Positions 47,216 to 57,649 of a stretch of 64,000 nt of DNA are shown piece by piece (within the stretch, counting starts at the first letter, position 1; every line of letters starts with the position of its first letter). Source of the stretch: Aquatica leii (Eukaryota > Arthropoda > Insecta > Coleoptera > Lampyridae); contig CM069434.1 of the NCBI GenBank assembly GCA_035610365.1, forward strand, positions 99,126,806-99,190,805. The letters are read 5' to 3'. Under the pieces are notes generated by a model. It was not told the DNA's origin, did no database searches, and worked only from the letters and a program-made list of their open reading frames with translations. Position numbers and translations under genes: made by a program.

Positions 47216-47666
47216 ATGACAGCGGCTATCGGATACATCCGATAAAGCAACTAACGCTTTGTAATGTAAGAAATTAGTAGTTGAATTCGCGAGTATGAAA
47301 AATTTCTCGTTGAGTATGAAATTTGTCACGAGAATTTCTCTACTCTTGCGCCAATACTGTCAAATTTTAGACAGCATTTTTACCTCACTTCTTACAAGAC
47401 TATCTACAAGTTCTGTACTTTTACGCCCGGGTTAACCTTTACCGTTAGACGTTAGATTGTTTCACGCTACTATCCTAATATGCAATTGCATTTGGAAGGT
47501 TGAATCGGGGTGAGTGGTATACATTTTTCTTTATTGAGGGTGTAAATTGACTCTGCTAATTGTCAGTAGCGGATATTGGTACCCAACAAATGTTCATCGT
47601 TATCACCGAAGATAACTAGCAGGTGGCCTCGTTGGAAAATTTCCATGACGTCACATTATTGATAAC

Positions 47667-48194
47667 TCAAAAGTGTTTGATGGCAGAGCCATCTCATAGT
47701 ATAATTTTCCTATGTGTCTATAGTTAACTGTAAATAGCTATAAACGACGGAAAATACGTTGAATTAGTTTAACACCCGCGAAATTCAAAATCAGCTTTCA
47801 ATAATTCGTCGGGATAAAACCACAACGTAAAAGGACATTGGGGGTAAGCAATGTCAATGCAATTGTGCAAACGCCACCAGAGTAAACTACTAGACAGCTG
47901 TTTCGTCCTTTTGGGGCTCATCAGTAGTAGGAGATACACTCTAATGTTGTTCCCACAATTGCATTGACGCCCCTTATAGCTTATATTTAAGTACGACGAA
48001 GTTACAATTCAAAAGTGTTTGATGGCAGAGCCATCTCATAGTATAATTTCACTATGTGTCTATAGTTAACTGTAAATAGCTATAAACGACGGAAAATACG
48101 TTGAATTAGTTTAACACCCGCGAAATTCAAAATCAGCTTTGAATAATTCGTCGGGATAAAACCACAACGTTTTTTCCTTTTGGACATTGGGGGT
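47667..48194 (-). mobile_element. Hammerhead-ribozyme tandem element (retrozyme- or Penelope-like), with 12-bp target duplication
   Basis: A 342-bp unit (47,667-48,008) is followed by a partial second copy of 186 bp (48,009-48,194). The shared part is almost identical; the main difference is a short T-rich insertion near 48,170. The whole is flanked by perfect 12-bp direct repeats ATTATTGATAAC (47,655-47,666 and 48,195-48,206), so it inserted as a unit into the BEL-type LTR. The unit has no coding capacity and contains one hammerhead ribozyme on the minus strand. Known animal retrozymes are short tandem units of a few hundred bases with type I hammerheads that yield circular RNAs; Penelope-like elements also carry such ribozymes in repeated ends. 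Which of the two moved this copy cannot be told from sequence alone. Confidence 0.85.
47880..47941 (-). ncRNA. Type I hammerhead self-cleaving ribozyme
   Basis: On the minus strand the core reads CUGAUGA (47,924-47,918), stem II GCCCC-AAAA-GGAC, then GAAA (47,904-47,901). Stem III is the palindrome ACAGCUGU (47,901-47,894), and the cleavage triplet GUC lies before U47892. Stem I is CUACUA pairing perfectly with UAGUAG across the site, with an outer GAGU/ACUC pair beyond an internal loop. All invariant core bases are present. The only irregularity is one C-A mismatch in stem II, where the consensus has U-A. A further perfect 15-bp stem (47,853-47,867 with 47,954-47,968) closes the whole. Predicted cleavage is between 47,893 and 47,892. 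Confidence 0.9.
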
Positions 48195-48749
48195 ATTATT
48201 GATAACGTCATTATCGTATCCATCGTCAAGGGTTGGAAACAGGCAGAACAATTCTTCTTTAGAAGAATAATTACGACAAACACGGGAAATTTATGTTGTT
48301 AAGTCAAAGGAAAACGCTGCGCATTTGCGTTCTTAATGATTGGATGCTAAGGAAACCTTTTATTTGTGTTAACAATTAGATGCTCGTTTAGATTGGGTTT
48401 AATATTACTTTTTAGGTACATCAAGTACGGAGATTAGCTAATATCCGACTGAAGTAAAACCTAACTGTGAGTATTACTACTTTAATTTCTTTGTTTGATT
48501 TGTACTTCGGTGGTCATGTCGTTTATGCATGTTAAGTTAACACAATTATTAATATTTTTGTGCTTCACGAACTTATAAGCAGTGCGCGTTGAGTCTCAAA
48601 GCCTTAAATTGTTTTGTTTGTCTACAATTTAAATATTTGTAAATATAAATTCAGACGTTATGTTTATGTAACTGTTTAGACCAACAGGGTCAGCTTGTTG
48701 TACGGTGTGTTGCTCGCTATTCGGCGCAACTTATAATTCATTTGACCTA

Positions 48750-49915
48750 CGTGTAAATATTGTCGAAAACTTACATTTATATACCTTCTTTATCTTCTGT
48801 GATATAATAAATGTATATATTTGGTGTTATTACTTCTGTGGTGTTATTTATTCTTTTCCTGCTACGGGTAGAGTTAGACGGTACCTCCCAAATTTAATTT
48901 TTTATCGTCTTGGCGCCTTTTTTTAGATTCACGTTATAATCACACCGTTGCTTTGTTTTGTTACAAGAAGACTAGCGTAACAATTTATTCTTGGCGGATC
49001 AACTCAAGAAACTTGAATTTCTTGTAACAGCTAGCTTATTCCTTGATTTCAAATGTCCTAGACTGGAGTATCTGTTCAAATTCTTACATCGCACGACGGG
49101 TTCCGCTGCCATCTAAAACGCACCAGCGCCAGCGTTTCAGCTGACGACCGGTGTTTGTTGTGTAGTGTTTCTGCTACTTCACATAGGATTCTCGACAAAG
49201 ACCAAAGTATTCTAATAACTCAAGCCAACCGGTACAACCGTAAGGTAGGTTCTTTGCTAAGCTTGCATCATGTTTTCCCCTCTTTTTTCTTATCCCGCTC
49301 ATTCTCTTCTTTTTTTCTTCTTCCTTTCCTTCTCTACTGCTTTCCTCTCCTTCTTCTTCTTGTTTGTTGTTGCGTTCCTGACGTTAGGTTTTTAGGTTTT
49401 TAGGTCTTTTGAGTTTGCACTCAGCATCAACCTATGTTTTTGGATTTTGCTCCGAATTAGCGTCTTTATTTTATAAATTGCATTAATGGTTTTATATATG
49501 TATATCTTACAAGTACGGAGAAAACAAAGATTACCATGAGCAGATACGTACGGAAAGCTATGTACAACGAAGTTTGTGTAGTGCTCCAAAGCTGGAACCT
49601 GTGACGACTGGTTTTCTATCCAGTCACGCATATATCAACAAACAATGTTATCCCAGTATTGACTCTTGCGACGACACTACAGTTTAAACTAAGAGAGCGG
49701 ATTAGCGTGACAGTAGTGTTGGAATACGTACGGATTTTAGACCGCGATTCCAACACCTACCAAGGTAAGCAGGGTTGTCCCAGCTTGTAAAACTATGTAC
49801 TGAGAGTTTACTAAATATTGTTGTTTTTTGTATCTGTGGGATAGCCTAGCAGTTCATCAATATTACAAAAGAAAAACGTGGCAGTCACGAATCAGCATTG
49901 TTTCTGAAAAAATTA
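48750..49915. other. No gene recognised
   Basis: The interval 49,080-49,250 is GC-richer (ACGCACCAGCGCCAGCG near 49,117) and ends in a donor-like AAGGTAGGT at about 49,241. It could be a retroelement leader or a noncoding exon, with no further support. A pyrimidine-rich run follows (49,275-49,365). Short ORFs here lack motifs. Confidence 0.4.
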
Positions 49916-49919
49916 TTAT

Positions 49920-50262
49920 AAAATTTGAGTCGTTATATTTTAATTTTGCGATTCTATCTCCTCTACACATTAAATTAGACTTGTTTAAACAGTTTGTGAA
50001 AGCACTAGAAAAAGAAAGCAACCGTTTTAATTACATAAAAATTAGTTTCTAAAACTGTCTGATGCAAAAATTTACGAAAGAATATTTGTTGGTCCACAAA
50101 TTAAATAGCTTTTCTACGATGAAAATTTTGAACGTACCATGAATGATTTAGAACTGGCAGCATAGACATCTCTTAAAAATATTTACAAACATTTTCCGGA
50201 AAATCGAAAGAGTAAAAACTACCAAAGTATCGTGGCTAATTTAATTTCATTAAACTTGTAGT
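49920..50262 (+). pseudogene. Relic of a widespread uncharacterised arthropod ORF family
   Basis: The frame reads SPLHIKLDLFKQFVKALEK, then after a small break KLSDAKIYERIFVGPQIK, a stop, LFYDENFERTMNDLELAA, a stop, and TSLKNIYKHF with NRKSKNYQSIVANLIS. I recall this as a conserved pattern from uncharacterised insect predicted proteins (PPLHIKLG, KEGIFvGPQIR, FLGN.Ks.NY), often repeated in genomes, but I know of no assigned function. Two in-frame stops and a shift make it a pseudogene. Its recurrence suggests a mobile carrier. Confidence 0.65.
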
Positions 50263-50269
50263 GTAATTA

Positions 50270-52650
50270 CAAAATAATTAAAAACGTTTTTGTTTAAAAA
50301 TGAATTAAGCAATAAAACTTTACAATAATTTTGTTATTGTTTTACAGAGAACGACGTTTAACAAATGACAACAGCTTCAATTAATAATAATTGAGTTTTA
50401 AAATTTTATTATAACCTTTTATAGTGACGTTAATAACAAAAGTAAAAAACAAATACAACGCTAAATAAAATGTATTTTCGTTCTTTATACGATACATAAA
50501 AGTAAAAAGTTTATAGTCTATGTAGTAGAAGAATGAAATGTGACGTAAAAATCATATCAAAGTCATTTTACACATAAACATTTTATATCCATCTGTTTTG
50601 CAAGAAGAATACGAGTAGTGCATATTAATCTCATAGTTTTTAATTAAATGCAATTACGCTTTTACGTTTAGTTATTAGTTTGAAAGTTAATCAAATTTTC
50701 ATTAAATCACTGATCAACAGTATCAATTAAAAAATGGAAAAGTTTTTTAATTAATTTGTAGCAATTTCATTATTATTATAACATTGCAAAATAAAAAAAA
50801 ATGCAGAGAACTTCTTTTTAGTAATAATATTAAGAGATAGTAGAAAACATTATGAAAACCTTCTCATTAATACAGTGAAAATGTACCGACTTTTTTAATT
50901 TTTTTAATACGCTATTGTTATGATTAGTATATAAATAATAGCTATGTGTTACAATACATTACCTATTTTTAAATAAATGTTGAAATTTTTAAAGTTGTTA
51001 CCAAAGTAGCGTATATCTGTCAATAAATTCCAAATAATTAACAAGTTATAAAATTGTGTAATTAATTCAAAACGTATTTGTTACACAATTGAAATTTACA
51101 CGTAGATGACAAAAATCTTAAAAGGATGTAGTTAAATAAAAACTTTATTGTCGAATTCACATGTGTAAACAACTTTAAAGTCCTTAAAAGTTAATTTTAC
51201 ATTATTCATTTTAAGTTTTTATTAATATTTAATATTTTAAGACACTTGAATAAAGTTTATTATAGAAACTTTTAAAACACTTCAAAATTACTAAATGTTT
51301 CTCTTAATTTTCTGTTTTTTTGTTTGAGTACAGATGTACTTGTCATTTAGGTCAATTTTATTGTTATATGTTTTAAGTGCATTTATTGATTAATTACTTC
51401 TAACTGTTCCAAGATAAAGGCAACATTGTAGCAGTTTGTTTATTGTAACACTAAAATCTAGTACTTGCCCAAAGAAAACTTTTTCTCGTTTAGTCGATCT
51501 GGAATATTAATGAACAGAACTAATCGTGTCAGCACAATGATTCACGAAAGCAAAAATCTACAACACTATTAATTAATGTTAAAAAGAATTAGATGTAAGA
51601 ACCAGTTATCGAATGCTGTTGCACTCATTAAATTAAAGGTAATATCGCAGTCTATTGATTCGTAAGGAACAGTACATCAGAGAAAATTTCCTTCTCGAAA
51701 CTTGCTTTTTAGATTTAAAGTAAGTCTTCTAAATTATAATATTTTCATTAAGGTATTTAATCGATATTAACCTTTCATTGGTAGAGAATACACCGAATAT
51801 ATGTGGACTAACGCGTGTTGGGTCGTGCTAACAAATCAACATAGAAATTACAAATGAATTCTAAAAACGAATAGTAAAAGCTTACCCTGTTTTATATCAT
51901 AGCTTTAACACACTCCGATAATGTTAGAAAATTAATTTAGGCATTGCAAGCACGATTTTAAGCAATGGACGGTTTACCGTCTTGATAGGAAGTGAAGTAA
52001 AAACGAAACTCATTAGAGGGCGTCAAAAGTAAAAATTTAACTTCAGTGTAATGAATATACAGAGTGGTACATTTTAAAATTTATGCACGTAACAAGGTGT
52101 CGTAACCAATCTGATGGGTTTCTGGACGATGAAAGAGCTAGGAACTAATTTTATCGTGTCCCTCATTAGCATCCACACCAATTTTGAGTATCTTACTTTT
52201 GTTCTTTTGAGATCTCTAAACTAGTCCCGATTTCTATTCTGAGCTAGTCCTCCCCTTACGACTGAGGACCGGGTAAAACTTCTGTTTATGTTGTTTTTAA
52301 CCAAACATTTTCTTATGCATCTAACAGGATAACGCCCTTTATAGGATGTATCCCACAACCGCTGCCATTTATTCAAACTCAAGTTTTTGAAAGGACGCTT
52401 GACGACTAAGAAGGACAAAATCTATGATTGAAACTTGATTGTTATAAGAAAGTACAACTGCCAGCTCTTAAAAAAACCATGGCGCAATATATTTCTTTTG
52501 TAAAGGTGCAGAGAAAGATATTTTGCCATGAGGCACAAGGAATCGACATGACTTGAGCATCTTACAAAAAATTAGAAAGTGTAAAAAAGTAACTTTTCCG
52601 ACTATATGTGTATGTCGTAGTTTTTGGTACCAGATGTGTAAACTAAAAAA
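50270..52650. other. No gene recognised
   Basis: Long AT-rich stretch with no motif-bearing ORF, inverted ends or RNA gene. The minus ORF at 52,221-52,418 has no recognisable domain. Confidence 0.5.
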
Positions 52651-52659
52651 CTGTTAGAC

Positions 52660-54330
52660 TGAAATATCGCTTTTCAACAAGGAGCCAAACATTATCTACT
52701 GAATCAGTTTGTTGCTGACAGCCCAGAAGGTTAGAATGTTACTGTCAAAATATTGCTTTTAGGTGCTTCAGGATGCCATTAGAAAAAAGTGCAAATTGAG
52801 ATCCCCATCTCTTTGACTTTTGGACACTACTTTGGATAATTACTTTCCCATCAGATTAAGGATAGTAAAGCGTCGTACAAGTTTTTTTAATTCCCAACTT
52901 TTGGAAAACTTCTTAAAATTCTCAAAATTGTGGTCTTAGTGGAAATGTAATTCCATCGGAATTTTAAACCAGCAAAGAAACTCTTATACCAAAACGTCTG
53001 CAACTGTAGCTGTTTTTTGATTGGGTATGGCGTAAACCTCCGCTTACTTTGTGGAATAATTAATCGCTATCATATATTATTTCATTACCCAATAGAATTT
53101 TTCTCGTACGTTCTCTAATTTTTTTTACGCTAAAGTGTCTTCCTGAAGTACCATCGTGCGGGTGCTGCAAAACCTCTGACACTCGGCTCTTTGGCACTAT
53201 TAACTGCAGTGTTTTTTGTGCTCTCGACACTCTCCAGGGATTGCTTAAGAAGACCGTCCTCTAAAGCACTCACTTTTTCTCAGGTTGATAGTCAGCCGTT
53301 TAACTTCTGCTTTAAGAGATCTGGGATTGTTTTTTTGTTCACGACATAACTTTTTAAGTTCTCACTCGTCATAAACCATAGCAGTTCTTTGGAGACATTT
53401 GATTTTTTTTCATATCGCAAACAATGGTTGCATTTTGCCGGACATGGTTTTCTCGATGCAACAAGTTGTTTTGTGTCATAATCATATTTCATCTTGCGAT
53501 TTATTCTGCCACTTAATTTTTCGGATAATTATTTTAGTTTTTGTTCATACAAATATTTGTAAAAGTGTTTTATAGACTTGACAACTGTTAACGGTTCTCT
53601 TTTAGTCACGCAATAATTTCTTTCTGTCCTGGACAAAGTTTTGATAAAAGCGCAAACGATTTTTTCTTGCTGCTTGCATTAGTATCCAAAACAAAAGCAT
53701 CGTTGTGTCGTCTGGTGAAAAATATCTTTTCTTTAAAACAAGAAACTATCTTCTCAGACTCCGATTCAAAAACAAACTTGGCGGATAGAATGTAAGCTTC
53801 TCAGGTGATGATCCTTCAAAAATATATATAGTTAACCATAGCAGTTCTTCCGAGATATTTAATTTTTTTTCATGTTGCGAACAATGGCTGCATTTTGCCG
53901 GACATGGTTTTCTCGATAAGACATCAGAAAAGTGTTTTGTGTCATAATCATATTCCTGCAATCTTTGAATCTATCTTGCCACTTGTCTTTTCGGATTGCA
54001 AAACAACAACAACCATTTTAATTTTTGTCAATACAAATATTTGTAAAAGTGTTTTATAGACTTGACGACTGTTAACGGTTCTCTTCTAGTCAGGTCTGGA
54101 CAAAGCTTTGCTAAATTGCGCAAACGTTTTTCTCTTGCTTATCTTGCACCTGTAAAAGAACTTTACCAATAGCCAGATTTCTTGCATTGGTATCCAAAAC
54201 AAAAGCTTTGCTGTGTCGTCTGGTGTGAAATATTTATTCTTTCGAAGAAGAACATCCACTTCTTATTTCTTCGGACTCTGGTTCGAAAACAAACTTGACG
54301 GATTAGAATGTATCCTTTTCAGGTAAAGAA
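52660..54330 (-). pseudogene. Ty3/Gypsy pol relic (RNase H to integrase) with an internal duplication
   Basis: Minus strand, leftward. RNase H comes first (FVLDTNARNLAIGKVLLQVQ at about 54,200; NYCVTKREPLTVVKSIKHFY in the second copy at about 53,615). The post-RNase H tail is next (DVLSRKPCPAKCSHC at about 53,910 and SRKPCPAKCNHC at about 53,450). The integrase zinc domain is VPKSRVSEVLQHPHDGTSGR at about 53,200. The core remnant near 52,900-52,720 includes KLGIKKTCTTLYYP and SDGK. The tail with CPAKC.HC...EKK is typical of one insect Gypsy clade. The RNase H-tail segment occurs twice, about 460-480 bases apart (53,380-53,810 and 53,838-54,322), so it was duplicated before decay. Confidence 0.85.
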
Positions 54331-54339
54331 CTTTTTGAA

Positions 54340-54760
54340 CTTATAGTTTTATTAACTAGAGTTGACGAGTTGTCCATGTTTTGTGAGGTTTCACATCACT
54401 AACTTTTTCTTTCGGCTTTTAAAGTTCTGTCAAGTAAAATTGTTTTTATGTTTAGAGCTAGACGGTTGCTGGTTACCTTAATACTTCTTAACTTCTCTTC
54501 TTTTGCAACTCTTCTTTAGTCTAATAATTGTGTGCACTGTTGTTCTAAAGTTGATAAACTCTTACATCCTGTTTTTTAGCTTTTGTTTTACTAAATTTTT
54601 TTTGGTTGCTAGGATTATTTGGTCTACTTTGGCTTCTTGGTATTTAGGTCTGATATCCAAAGATTTTGATTGTCCTCGTCGTCTCTTTTGTTAGTGTATC
54701 TGTCTGACTCTTGCTCGTAGAAATTAATTTTTTTATCGAACCAACGCAACAATTAACCTA
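54340..54760. other. No gene recognised
   Basis: T-rich sequence between two Gypsy relics of opposite strand. The plus ORF at 54,503-54,694 has no motif. Confidence 0.4.
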
Positions 54761-54764
54761 TAAT

Positions 54765-54930
54765 GACCATCTTCCATCTGATCGTGATTACCGCAATGTC
54801 AGAAGTACTTTGAAAGTTATTTGCTGTCACCTCTACTGGCCGCATATGAGACTAAAGATTGCCTAGTTTATACGATCTTGCCCTTGTAACTTGCAACGAA
54901 ACAATACTATCAGGTTGCATTCTTACTAAT
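54765..54930 (+). pseudogene. Gypsy-type integrase zinc-domain fragment
   Basis: Plus strand: HLPSDRDYRNVRSTLKVICC, then HLYWPHMRLKIA, a stop, and FIRSCPC. This fits the HH-CC integrase domain (H....GH.G..kTl.ri...fyWP.M..di..yi.sC..C) with key residues eroded. It is on the opposite strand to the preceding relic and does not belong to Gypsy-2, which starts at 55,240. Only a short stretch supports it. Confidence 0.5.
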
Positions 54931-55239
54931 GTCAAGTACTATAAAGTTTTCCAACACTGATGTTGCTACGAGATTGTCTACACTTTTACATAAAAATCCT
55001 ACACTTTTTTCGGCTGTAAAAGCTGCTTCTTTCTCTTTTGTATATTCTTTTTTAGTTACTTCTAGTTACAGATTGTTGTCTCCTTCTTCTAATTGATTTT
55101 TTTATTGACGTCATAAGCGCCATAAATTCTAACTGCGTTTGTTGACTTTTGTTTTTGGATTGTTAGCTATTTTTTTGGATCTTGTGTGTTGGGATTCTGA
55201 TATAATTCTTCTATATATGTGGTTGCTACTTTAGTTGTT

Positions 55240-56287
55240 TGTAACGTCCCGTTAGAGTTCATTACATTTAAAATTCAATTTTGCATTTGTTTATTTTCTG
55301 CAACTAATATTACACTTAAATTTATTCAGTTTGGCAACGTCGCGTCGTTTTCGAATCGACCGAGCAATCGATTTTTGTTTGTACTTCCGTTTGAGTAATC
55401 TTGAGCTTACACGTCGTAGTGGTACAAGAAAGACAAATTTTCTTAATTATGGCGTAAAAACGCATACAAATTAATTTTTATTCTTTCCCGCTAATTGCTG
55501 GTAAGTTTACCTTTATTTCGATATCATTTTTCTATTGCTTTCAACATTTTTAGTGATTTCACAATGTTAGGCAAAGGAATTGATTACAAGACCGCTGTAT
55601 CTAAAGCAACGTAAGTGATTTCATGTCGATTAAAAATTATTCTAATTATTTATATTTAGGGTCTTCTTTTTTTATTATTTACTGGATTTTTCTTTTATTT
55701 ACTAGATTTTTATTCATTGGATTTATATTTTGGTTTTATGGCTGCTGTTGAGCTTTCAAATCTACATTTGTTTGATTCGTTATAATATGCTGGAAAAATC
55801 TTATCAATTCAACAAAGAATGTGCTAAAAATAGAAGATATCAGATAACGTCATATCATATATGGTGAGTCAACTAGAAGTTATGCTACTACTTATTACAT
55901 TTTAAATTTAAGTTAATTAAATTGTGTTATCAAAAACTTTTCGGAATACATACTCGGTAACAAATTAAACGTTTATTACTTTTGAATTGATATCGATCAA
56001 TAGTTAGTTATAAGATTTTATGCTTTTATTTATCACCAATTTCAAAGTGATTGGCGCCCAAATATTGTTTTATTCCAAATATTGTTTTAATTCAAATAAT
56101 GTTTATTTTTTGTTTAGTGTAAATAGTTAGTGTATTATCTTATAGTTGCAAATAAATTACAGGAATTTACGCCTGTGTGTTTTACTTTCATTCAGGCTCA
56201 TAAGTATTTTTGCTTTCAATAAATGTATTTTTATATTTTGAACGTTTATTATTATTTTTATTGTTTTTTTTTTTATTTTTTATTACA
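55240..56287 (+). repeat. 5' LTR of Gypsy-2
   Basis: 1048 bp, starting TGTAACGTCCCG and ending TTTTTTATTACA. It contains all segments seen in the Gypsy-1 LTR, including about 260 bases (about 55,610-55,960) missing from its own 3' LTR. About three copies of a 20-base unit (CCAAATATTGTTTTATT type) occur at about 56,059-56,105. A tRNA-Lys-like TGGCGCCCAA lies just before them at 56,052-56,061. Confidence 0.92.
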
Positions 56288-56288
56288 C

Positions 56289-56306
56289 TGGCGCCCAACG
56301 TGGGGC
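56289..56306 (+). other. Primer binding site for tRNA-Lys
   Basis: TGGCGCCCAACGTGGGGC, 18 bases, starts two bases after the 5' LTR. It is complementary to the 3' end of a tRNA-Lys (CCA tail included), the primer used by gypsy and relatives for minus-strand DNA synthesis. Confidence 0.92.
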
Positions 56307-56432
56307 CGAATGTTAAATGAAGTAATTACTGTGAATTTCCAAAATTTTGAATTTTGAATACTTATGTACTTTGTATTTTTGTGTTGTGTATTTTAGGTTA
56401 AGATTTATTCTTTAATTTGTTTTTCTTCTATT

Positions 56433-57646
56433 GTGATAATGTATTTTGTCGAAGTTCTCATAAGTGACGAGCTATGTCATGAATTGTTTTTGCGAGGCAT
56501 TGATGCTAGTAATGAAAATGTCGATAGTAGACGAAAATTGTTACGAGCTAAATTATCTCTTGAAAAATTTGATTTAACGATTTTTATAAATTATTCAACA
56601 GTTGAAATTTGTTCGATTTTATTTTGTTTACGTCTTAAAAGAGTATTTCTTCTGTTTGGTTACGAATATGATTTGTTAGAAATTCAAAGTGAAACATAGA
56701 GTTCACATGAATAAGTTTTGTCTTGTTTAGAAGCTCCGCCTTCAGGATATGAAATCAGTGATCATATTTTAGGAAATATGAACTGTTATTTCTTTTTGAT
56801 ATGTATAAATTAGTATAGTTTTGACTTGTTTGATTTTATTTTGTTTTTGTTTACGTTTCTTGTTTTTAGTTTGTGTTTAGGTACTTCCTATGTAGAGTTA
56901 TTAAGGTTCTCTCTCAGTTGGTTCAACCAACTGAAAGATACGAACGGTAACACTTCTGAAAATTTGTATGTTATGGATTTTATAGAAAATTATTGTGATT
57001 TTTTCTAGTAAAATTTGTTTTGTTTCGTTTGGTTTTATGCCTAAGTAAATAAGTTCTTTGGTATCATTAGGTTGACTTACCGATTATTTATGTCAGTTCA
57101 GCTTGTGTTTTTGGTAGTTTTTAGTTGTGGGTATACAACATTATGAGTGGATCCCGTGAAGCTCAAAAGTTCCCTCTTCTTAGATTGCCTATCAACAATG
57201 CTACAGACTATAGTGATCGTAAATTAATCCTATTTTTGTTTGTACAGTTCTGTTTTAGTGTATCGAAGGTGATTTGTTTACCTGAATTTGTGTTATTCGT
57301 TACTTTTGGAAGTTTTTGCGTTCAGTATTTTTGAAATTTGGTATTCGATCATATGTTATATTCTTTTCTTACGGTATCTTTAGGATGCTTAAGAATGTTT
57401 GTTGTGTGTATGATTCGAGAGTTTCTGTTCCGATTGTTTCGTATGATGCCGATAACTGTGAAGTTAGTTTTATTGATACATCCGTTTCCGATTTCAAGTT
57501 CTTCTCCGACAACTTCAATTCAGACTACGACTAATATGAATACTTCTATTGCTCAATTAATTTCTTTATGTAAGGCTTTGGAAGCTGTTCAGCCAACCGA
57601 GTCTCAAACTAACCTGAATTTGACAAACGATTCAAACATAATTTAA
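56433..57646 (+). pseudogene. Gypsy-2 gag remnant (N-terminal part)
   Basis: The first piece (56,433-56,699) contains ISDELCHELFLRGIDASNEN and SRRKLLRAKL, a SAP-like start (eL..EL..RG.......R..Lr..L) common in gag proteins of insect Gypsy elements. Later pieces in other frames run to 57,646; the last contains SIQTTTNMNTSIAQL, which aligns with TTTNMNTSIP in Gypsy-1 gag. The capsid core is lost. At about 57,650 the sequence passes directly into the family's 3' untranslated region. Confidence 0.6.
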
Positions 57647-57649
57647 AAT

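Larger units (their letters stand above)
47465..48740 (-). repeat. BEL/Pao-type LTR, copy 2, interrupted by a ribozyme element
   Basis: Homologous to 25,770-26,467 once the 528-bp insertion at 47,667-48,194 is removed. Blocks such as GGTGAGTGG...TTGAGGGTGTAAATTGA, TTTCCATGACGTCA, TACGGAGATTAGCTAAT, TAACTGTGAGTATT, GGTCATGTCG and TTTAGACCAA lie in the same order and orientation. No pol follows, so it may be a solo LTR. The CRE palindrome TGACGTCA is at 47,646-47,653, one base from the insertion's target duplication. Confidence 0.55.
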
